In this document: in pieces, positions 58,681 to 64,000 of the stretch | Position numbering within the stretch: the first letter of the stretch is position 1 | Layout of the letters: each line of letters begins with the position of its first letter | Source: Stenotrophomonas sp. UBA2302 | GTDB lineage: Bacteria; Pseudomonadota; Gammaproteobacteria; Xanthomonadales; Xanthomonadaceae | Reading direction: 5' to 3' | DNA length: 64,000 nt | Assembly (NCBI GenBank): GCA_002345545.1 | Contig: DDVW01000074.1 | Location: forward strand, 42,839 to 106,838 | Notes under the pieces: generated by a model | Seen by the model: the letters and a program-made list of their open reading frames with translations, nothing else | Database searches by the model: none | What the model was told of the DNA's origin: nothing | Made by a program: the position numbers and the translations under genes

Positions 58681-58750
58681 TGCAGGAGCGACGCGAATCG
58701 CGACCGGGTTTCACCGGGAAATTCTTGTCGCGACTTGCGTCGCGCCTGCA
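58681..58750. repeat. Imperfect 24-bp inverted repeat (REP-type, GGAGCGACGC family)
   Basis: Arms TGCAGGAGCGACGCGAATCG... (58681-58704) and ...TTGCGTCGCGCCTGCA (58727-58750) pair over 24 bases with three mismatches. The loop of 22 bases contains CCGGG twice. GGAGCGACGCAAGTCGCGAC-type elements are, as I recall, widely dispersed in Stenotrophomonas and relatives. It lies 23 bases after the purL stop and may act as a 3' end stabiliser. Confidence 0.75.
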
Positions 58751-58845
58751 GGGCGGCTGTCCGCTGCTAGAGTTCGTCGTGTCAGCACGAGGTCGAAACC
58801 GGCGATGACCACTTCCGCATCACCCGTTCCATGCAGGGCGCACGC

Positions 58846-59709
58846 ATGAGCCTGCCGGTAATCCTGTTGCCGGTGGGCGTGGACGATGTCGCGCTCGATG
58901 CCTGCCTGGCCGCTCTGGAAGGTGCCACACCGGCCGGCACACCGGTGTGGCTGGCCGATGACGCACGCGGCGGGCCACGGGTGCAGACGGTGATCGAATC
59001 CTGGTTGGCGAAGACGCGGCTGCAGGCCGAATACACGCGTCGCCCGCGCGGTATCGGCGAGTCCATGCACCTTGAGCAGATGCTGCAGGCCTGTGGCGAT
59101 GCCGACGTGGCAGTGCTGGCGCCGGACGCGCTGCCGTTGCCGGGCTGGTTGCAACACCTCGCCGACTGCCTCGCGCGCGATGCCTCCATCGCCACCGCGA
59201 CACCGTGGAGCAATGCCGGCGAGACGGTGGCGTGGCCCCGCACCGGTGAGCTGAATCCATTGCCGCAGGAACCGGCGCGTCTGGCCTTGGCCTGTGCGTC
59301 GATGCCGCTGCTGCATCCGGAGTTGCCCTCGGCCATCACCCATGCAGTGCTGATCCGCGGCAGTGCGCGGCGCCGTGCCGGTGGCCTGGATACACAGAGC
59401 TATGCCTCGTGGTACGCCGCGCTGGTGGACCTGAGCCTGCGCATGAGTGGCTTGGGCTGGCGCAATGTGCTGTGTGACAACGCCTTTGTCGCGCGCTGCG
59501 GCGAAGGCCAGCCGGCCGAAGGCGACATGGAGGTGCTGGGCAGCCGCTGGCCGGTCTGGACCGCACGGCTGGCCGCCTTCCTGATGGACGATCCGCTGGC
59601 CAGCCATCGCGTGCAGCTGCAGCAGTTGTGTGCGCAGACGATAATGGACGCTGCCCAGCGCGACCTGTTCGAGGCCTGTGCTTCCCTTCCAGGCGTGGAG
59701 CCGGTGTGA
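58846..59709 (+). CDS. Glycosyltransferase family 2-like protein
   Basis: This 287-residue cytoplasmic protein opens with a GT-A like beta strand (LPVILLPVGVDDVALDACLAAL) and VWLADDARGGPR in place of the usual nucleotide-sugar Asp motif. ADVAVLAPDALPLPGWL and ATPWSNAGETVAWP match the divergent GT2 type. A clear DxD is not seen, so activity is uncertain. I choose ATG 58846, with AGGGCG upstream; ATG 58831 adds five residues. Its stop overlaps the next GT gene (GTGA), implying a two-gene unit. Confidence 0.7.
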   Translation: MSLPVILLPVGVDDVALDACLAALEGATPAGTPVWLADDARGGPRVQTVIESWLAKTRLQAEYTRRPRGIGESMHLEQMLQACGDADVAVLAPDALPLPGWLQHLADCLARDASIATATPWSNAGETVAWPRTGELNPLPQEPARLALACASMPLLHPELPSAITHAVLIRGSARRRAGGLDTQSYASWYAALVDLSLRMSGLGWRNVLCDNAFVARCGEGQPAEGDMEVLGSRWPVWTARLAAFLMDDPLASHRVQLQQLCAQTIMDAAQRDLFEACASLPGVEPV

Positions 59710-60542
59710 GCGATTCGATTGCCGTTGTTGTCGTCAGCTACCAGAGCGCGAGCACGCTGGACCAGTGCCTGCAGCGACTGCGGGAAGCGCGGGATGTGAC
59801 CGAGATCCGCGTGGTCGACAATGCATCCGATGACGGCTCGCTGGCCATCGCCCAGCGGCATGCACTGGCCGATACACGCGTGCGTTTCATCGCCAATCCG
59901 GACAATCCCGGCTTTGCCACCGCCTGCAACCAGGGTGCAGGAGACAGCAGCGCCGCGTGGCTGGCCTTCGTCAACCCGGACCTGATAGTCGAGACGGACA
60001 CACTGGTACGGTTGCGCGAACTGGGACAGCCGCTGGGCGATTGCCTGCTGGGCGTGGAACAGGTGGATGAAAACGGCCAGGCCGATGCGGCGGTGCGCCG
60101 CCGTGATCCGGATTTTGCGGCGATGCTGCGGCATCCGGGGCGTGGCTCGCGGTTGGCGGTGCCCGCCGATCCCGCGCAGCCGTTGCAACCGGTGCAGGCG
60201 CTGTCCGGCGCGTTGCTGCTGCTGCCGCGGCAGCTGTTCCAGCGGCTGGGCGGCTGGGATGCCGGCTATCGCCTGCATGCCGAGGATCTGGACCTGTGCC
60301 GGCGTGCGCGCGAGGCCGGAGCCACGGTGGCGATCGCCAACGGCTTGAAGGTGCTGCATGTGCGCGGGGTGTCCAGTCGTTCGCGTCCGTTTTTTGTCGA
60401 ATGGCACAAGCATCGCGGGCTGTGGCGCTATTTCCGCAAGTTCGAGGCGCCACGGCGTCCGCTGCCGGTTAGGTTCGGCGTGTGGTGTGCGATCTGGGCG
60501 CATGCGGTCGTGCAGGTTCCCAGGCTGCTGCGCCGTCGATAA
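59706..60542 (+). CDS. GT2 rhamnosyltransferase-like protein
   Basis: This 278-residue enzyme has a GT-A fold: IAVVVVSYQSASTLDQCL, VVDNASDDGS, the FVNPD metal-site motif and AEDLDLCRRAREAG. This set is typical of WbbL-like rhamnosyltransferases. The substrate is inferred from the presence of the dTDP-rhamnose operon in the window. The GTG start at 59706 overlaps the preceding stop. It sits 307 bp before the cellulose genes, in the same direction. Confidence 0.83.
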   Translation: MSDSIAVVVVSYQSASTLDQCLQRLREARDVTEIRVVDNASDDGSLAIAQRHALADTRVRFIANPDNPGFATACNQGAGDSSAAWLAFVNPDLIVETDTLVRLRELGQPLGDCLLGVEQVDENGQADAAVRRRDPDFAAMLRHPGRGSRLAVPADPAQPLQPVQALSGALLLLPRQLFQRLGGWDAGYRLHAEDLDLCRRAREAGATVAIANGLKVLHVRGVSSRSRPFFVEWHKHRGLWRYFRKFEAPRRPLPVRFGVWCAIWAHAVVQVPRLLRRR

Positions 60543-60849
60543 CCGGTTCGCCTGGCCGGCTTTCCTGGCGGGGCCGCCGCCCATGCCGGTGCGGCGTCTT
60601 CATTCTTCCGGCATTTCCGACGCCACCCCGCAAAGGCGGTGCCATCTGGCCGCCGCTCTCTTACGGTCGTGTGTTTAGCTGTGCCATCCCCGTGGAAAGA
60701 TGATGGCGCGGCGGCATGGGTCTGTCGCGTCGGTTGCTCCATGGGTCGAAATTGAAAGTGTGATCTAATCCGTAATTCTTTTTGTGGTTCGCGAGAGAGG
60801 GCGGGATGGGCTGCGTAGGCAAGGTGGCGGTGCACAAGGGGGTGATCCG
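60543..60849 (+). other. Noncoding stretch upstream of the cellulose operon, with a possible 15-codon leader ORF
   Basis: No gene of normal size is supported. A weak promoter candidate (TTGAAA 60752-60757, TAATTC 60773-60778, 15-bp spacer) is followed by GAGAGAGGGCGGG and an ATG at 60806. This opens 15 codons (MGCVGKVAVHKGVIR) whose stop (60851-60853) overlaps the bcsD GTG. It could be a leader peptide or just chance. I see no c-di-GMP riboswitch fold that I can vouch for. Confidence 0.35.
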
Positions 60850-61308
60850 GTGAATCCGGCAGAGTTGCTCGATGGTTACCGTGACCGTTCCTGTGCCCGG
60901 CAGTGGCGCGGTTTCCTGCGCGCGATGGCGGTCGAGTTCGACCAGGCGCTGCCGGATGAAGAGTCGGCACGCCTCATGGCGCGTATCGGCCAGCGTTTTG
61001 CCGACGCCCATCCATTGCCGCCCGCCGCCACGGTCGAGGCCCTGCAGGCGTCGGTCAATGCCGTCTGGAGCGGATGCGAGTGGGGATGGGCGGCGTTCGA
61101 GGAACGCCATGACCAACTGCGCATCGTGCATGCCGGCTCGCCGTTTGCCGTGGCGCTGGGGCCGGGCAACGGCTGGCAGCATGGCTTCCTCGAAGGCGCC
61201 TACCGTCACTGGTTGCGCGCTGCCGGTATGTTGGCCGTTCTCGATGTTCGCCATCTGGCGACGGAGAACCGCGACCTTTCGATCTTTACCGTTGCGCGGG
61301 TGTTCTGA
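60850..61308 (+). CDS. bcsD: Cellulose synthase subunit D BcsD
   Basis: This 152-residue protein matches Komagataeibacter-type BcsD (AcsD) in length and in patterns such as WRGFLRAMAVEFDQ, LQASVNAVWSGCEWGW, and GFLEGAYRHWLRAAG. The family forms periplasmic octamers that bundle glucan chains for crystalline cellulose. The GTG at 60850 is chosen because AAGGGGGTGAT precedes it; an ATG-only start would lose conserved sequence. It is the first gene of the operon here, upstream of bcsA rather than after bcsC as in Komagataeibacter. Confidence 0.85.
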   Translation: MNPAELLDGYRDRSCARQWRGFLRAMAVEFDQALPDEESARLMARIGQRFADAHPLPPAATVEALQASVNAVWSGCEWGWAAFEERHDQLRIVHAGSPFAVALGPGNGWQHGFLEGAYRHWLRAAGMLAVLDVRHLATENRDLSIFTVARVF

Positions 61309-61330
61309 CGATGGAAAAGGTGTGTGTGGC

Positions 61331-61651
61331 ATGAGCAGGGATCATTCGATGGGCCCCCCGGGATGCGACGACGACGTGGCGGGGCTGTTCATGAAGCTTG
61401 GCGACGGCAAGAGAAGGCCGGAGTACCGGGATTTCTCCGAGGCCGCTCTGCCCCAGCCCACGGCGGCCGCACGACCGGCCAAAGCGGGGGCGGACGTGCT
61501 GATTCCGCAGGAAGCGGGTATGCCCCCGGTCTCGGTTGCCGGCGTCGCTGTGGCAGCGGACACGCCGCTGTCGCAGCTGTTCCGCAGGCTTGCCGAGACC
61601 GGCGGAGCCATCGCGGATGACAGTCCCCTGATCCGGCTGCGCGGGCAGTAG
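61331..61651 (+). CDS. Small BcsP/BcsR-like cellulose accessory protein
   Basis: This 106-residue, Ala/Pro-rich protein contains two similar short motifs: DVAGLFMKLGDG...YRDFS near the N-terminus and TPLSQLFRRLAETGG near the C-terminus. The first resembles the D-x2-LF-x2-LG...Y-x-DF pattern of small proteins (BcsP/BcsR type) found before bcsA. It has no signal peptide and no membrane helix, so it is probably cytoplasmic. It lies 22 bases after bcsD and 91 bases before bcsA. The role is inferred from context only. Confidence 0.65.
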   Translation: MSRDHSMGPPGCDDDVAGLFMKLGDGKRRPEYRDFSEAALPQPTAAARPAKAGADVLIPQEAGMPPVSVAGVAVAADTPLSQLFRRLAETGGAIADDSPLIRLRGQ

Positions 61652-61742
61652 GCGAAGGGGCTCCAACGCCGGGCAGGGACGCCGTGGAGGCGGGCCCGGA
61701 CCGGCATAGCCGCCCCGACCGGGCGGCGCAGAGGGAAAAACC

Positions 61743-63893
61743 ATGAAACTTTCGATCAGACTCGAGGGCTCGCAGGCTCTGGCCCGCGTCGCCTTGGCCG
61801 CACTGGTGCTGGTGGGCGCGCTGCTGGTCGCGTTCGTCGTCACCGTGCCGCTGGACGTGGCGCAGCAGTTGCTGTTCTCGCTGGCCGTGTTCGTCATCGG
61901 CCTGTGCCTGCGCCGCGCCAGCAACCGCATCGTGCCGCTGGTGCTGATGGGGTTGTCGCTGATCATGTCCAGCCGCTACATGTGGTGGCGCCTGACCGAA
62001 ACCATGGGCATGGACAGCCTGGTCGACCTGACCCTGGGCTTCGGCCTGGTCATGGCCGAGGTGTACGCGTTCGTGGTGCTGGTGCTGGGGTATTTCCAGG
62101 TGGCCTGGCCGCTGCACCGCCGCTCGTTGCCACTGCCCGAGGACCAATCGCAGTGGCCGACGGTGGACGTGTTCATTCCCACCTACAACGAGCCGCTGTC
62201 GGTGGTGCGCACCACCATCCTTGCGGCGACGGTGATGGACTGGCCGGCCGGGAAGCTGAAAATCCACCTGCTCGACGATGGCCGCCGCGAGGAGTTCCGC
62301 CAGTTCTGCGAGGAAGTGGGGGTGAACTATGTCACCCGCACCAACAACAACCACGCCAAGGCCGGCAACATCAACGCCGCGTTGAAGAAGAGCGACGGTG
62401 AATACGTCGCCATCTTCGATTGCGACCACGTGCCGACACGCTCTTTCCTGCAGATGTCGATGGGCTGGTTCCTGCACGACGCGCGGCTGGCGGTGGTGCA
62501 GACCCCGCACTATTTCTTCTCCGCCGATCCGTTCGAGCGCAACCTGGGCACCTTCGGCAAGGTGCCCAACGAGGGCGAGCTGTTCTACGGCCTGCTGCAG
62601 GACGGCAACGACGCCTGGGACGCCACGTTCTTCTGCGGCTCGTGCGCGGTGATCAAGCGCGCGCCGCTGGAGCAAGTGGGCGGCGTCGCGGTGGAGACGG
62701 TGACCGAGGACGCGCATACCGCCATCCGCCTGCACCGCGCCGGCTACCGCAGCGCCTACATCCCGGTGCCGCAGGCCGCAGGCCTGGCCACCGAGAGCCT
62801 GTCGGCGCACGTGGGCCAGCGCACGCGCTGGGCGCGCGGCATGGCGCAGATCTTCCGCGTCGACAACCCGATGCTGGGCCGCGGCCTGAGCCTGGTGCAG
62901 CGCATCTGCTACACCAACGCGATGCTGCACTTCTTCTACGGGTTGCCGCGCATCATCTTCCTGACCGCGCCGCTGGCCTTCCTGTTCTTCGGCGCGCACG
63001 TCATCCATGCCTCGGCGCTGATGATCTTCGCCTATGCCCTGCCGCACCTGGCGCAGGCCAGCCTGGCCAACCTGCGCATCCAGGGCGCGCACCGCCACCT
63101 GCTGTGGAACGAGGTGTACGAGACGGCGCTGGCCTGGTACATCCTGCGGCCGACGCTGATGGCGGTGATCAACCCCCGGCTGGGCAAGTTCAACGTTACC
63201 GCCAAGGGGGGCCTGGTCCACAAGAGCTATTTCGACGCGCAGATCGCGCGTCCCTACCTGCTGCTGCTCCTGCTCAACCTGGTCGGCGTGGTCGCCGGCA
63301 TCGTCAGGCTGGTGCTGGCCGACAGCAGCGGCGAGGTCAACACCATCTGGCTCAACCTGGGCTGGACCTTCTACAACATGATCATGCTCGGCGCGGTGAT
63401 CGCCACCTGCAGCGAACAGCGCCAGATCCGCCGCGCCCACCGCGTACCGCTGGAAATGAAGGCGGTGCTGCACCTGCCCGACGGCCAGGCGCTGCCCTGC
63501 AGTACGGTCGATTTCTCCACCGGCGGCATGGCCATCCGCCTGGACCAGCCGCAGCCGGTGCAGCCGGGCACGGCGGTGGAGATCGAACTGCGCCACCGCC
63601 AGCGCAGCCACCGCCTGCCGGCCGTGGTGCGCCACGACCGCGACGCGCAGGGCCTGAGCCTGCAGTTCGGCGAACTGAACATCGAGCAGGAGCGCTGGCT
63701 GATCGCCTCCACCTTCGCCCGCGCCGACATCTGGGTGTCGCTGTGGGGCCGGCACGAGCGCGACACCTTCCTGCGCTCGCTGTCCGACGTGCTCCGCGCC
63801 AGCCTCAGGGGCTTCCATCGCCTGGGCCGATTCGTCATCACCAGGGGGCGGTACGACGGCCAGACCCCGCCCGCTCCCGGAGAAACCGCATGA
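61743..63893 (+). CDS. bcsA: Cellulose synthase catalytic subunit BcsA with PilZ domain
   Basis: This 716-residue processive GT2 has N-terminal helices (about residues 15-120) and then the catalytic domain with LLDDGRR (about 177), FDCDHVPT (226), VTEDAHT (320) and QRTRW (359), i.e. the D,D,D,QxxRW set. Further helices follow, then a C-terminal PilZ domain with RRAHR (about 562) and DFSTGGM (590) for c-di-GMP binding. It polymerises UDP-glucose and is activated by c-di-GMP. Length is short of E. coli BcsA. It ends in an ATGA overlap with bcsB. Confidence 0.97.
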   Translation: MKLSIRLEGSQALARVALAALVLVGALLVAFVVTVPLDVAQQLLFSLAVFVIGLCLRRASNRIVPLVLMGLSLIMSSRYMWWRLTETMGMDSLVDLTLGFGLVMAEVYAFVVLVLGYFQVAWPLHRRSLPLPEDQSQWPTVDVFIPTYNEPLSVVRTTILAATVMDWPAGKLKIHLLDDGRREEFRQFCEEVGVNYVTRTNNNHAKAGNINAALKKSDGEYVAIFDCDHVPTRSFLQMSMGWFLHDARLAVVQTPHYFFSADPFERNLGTFGKVPNEGELFYGLLQDGNDAWDATFFCGSCAVIKRAPLEQVGGVAVETVTEDAHTAIRLHRAGYRSAYIPVPQAAGLATESLSAHVGQRTRWARGMAQIFRVDNPMLGRGLSLVQRICYTNAMLHFFYGLPRIIFLTAPLAFLFFGAHVIHASALMIFAYALPHLAQASLANLRIQGAHRHLLWNEVYETALAWYILRPTLMAVINPRLGKFNVTAKGGLVHKSYFDAQIARPYLLLLLLNLVGVVAGIVRLVLADSSGEVNTIWLNLGWTFYNMIMLGAVIATCSEQRQIRRAHRVPLEMKAVLHLPDGQALPCSTVDFSTGGMAIRLDQPQPVQPGTAVEIELRHRQRSHRLPAVVRHDRDAQGLSLQFGELNIEQERWLIASTFARADIWVSLWGRHERDTFLRSLSDVLRASLRGFHRLGRFVITRGRYDGQTPPAPGETA

Positions 63894-64000
63894 AGCATTG
63901 CCCGCACACACCGCCGATTCCCGCCGCGCGGGCGCGCTGCGCTTCGCTGGCGTTCGCCCTGGCCCTGGTGGCCGGCGCCGCCCACGCGCAGGCGCCGGCC
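63890..64000 (+). CDS. bcsB: Start of bcsB (cyclic-di-GMP-binding/periplasmic cellulose subunit), partial
   Basis: A 37-codon start is visible before the window ends: a basic N-terminus, then a hydrophobic signal peptide core (CASLAFALALVAGAAHA) with an AHA|QAPA cleavage site. It overlaps the bcsA stop as ATGA. Position and signal peptide fit BcsB, the periplasmic partner of BcsA; the sequence shown is too short to confirm. Confidence 0.75.
   Translation, partial: MKHCPHTPPIPAARARCASLAFALALVAGAAHAQAPA

Noticed and set aside
61389..63911. 840-codon open frame on the minus strand opposite bcsA
   Set aside because: High-GC antisense frame of a strongly coding gene; composition (His, Gln, Arg, Ala) is typical of a shadow and no family motif is seen.

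Overview
The window (about 64 kb, GC-rich, densely coding on both strands, incomplete genes at both ends) looks like chromosome of a Xanthomonadaceae bacterium, most likely Stenotrophomonas or a close relative. The evidence is the xpsEFGHIJKLMND-type gene order, the metB - LPS genes - etfAB - rmlBACD - xanBA - CoA-transferase synteny known from Xanthomonas, and intergenic GTAG...CTAC palindromes of the type described in Stenotrophomonas (SMAG). I see no rRNA, tRNA, CRISPR array, prophage or intact insertion sequence.

Layout. 1-8855: type II secretion operon, from the 3' end of the ATPase gene xpsE to the secretin xpsD, nearly every junction overlapping. 8856-10857: hairpins, a strong sigma70-like promoter, a roughly 180-nt structured leader and a gene for a secreted, Cys-free, acidic 483-aa protein (possible S-layer or other bulk surface protein), closed by a strong terminator. 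10858-13539: an acyltransferase gene bracketed by GTAG-type repeats, then metB. 13572-23787: a compact variable LPS locus (wzm/wzt O-antigen exporter, a 1310-aa sulfotransferase-glycosyltransferase fusion, a GtrB-like and a GtrA-like protein, and a large polytopic membrane protein). 23802-33507: conserved flank with etfA/etfB, dTDP-rhamnose genes rmlBACD, GDP-mannose genes xanA/xanB and a 3-oxoacid CoA-transferase pair. 33546-36349: WbsX/RgpF-like glycosyltransferase and AlkB-like dioxygenase. 36294-39813: four-gene Mla-type lipid transport operon. 39889-45763: ThrE-like exporter, H-NS-like protein, proS, a DUF4124 protein, pssA, a divergent holD and rimI. 45815-53640: valS, a Pmp3-like peptide, holC, pepA, divergent lptFG, an RDD protein. 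53850-58657: lipoprotein-type DsbC/G and purL. 58846-64000: two glycosyltransferases and a cellulose operon (bcsD, a small BcsP/R-like protein, bcsA, start of bcsB).

How the parts fit. The window is dominated by cell-envelope construction: nucleotide-sugar supply (rml, xan), O-antigen assembly, modification and export (Wzm/Wzt, fused sulfotransferase/GT, GtrA/B), LPS transport (LptF/LptG), phospholipid synthesis and trafficking (PssA, Mla-like operon), protein secretion (Xps) and cellulose. The most interesting candidates are the putative surface-layer protein directly behind the secretion operon, the sulfotransferase-GT2-GT2 fusion in the variable LPS locus, and the acyltransferase gene framed by GTAG repeats.
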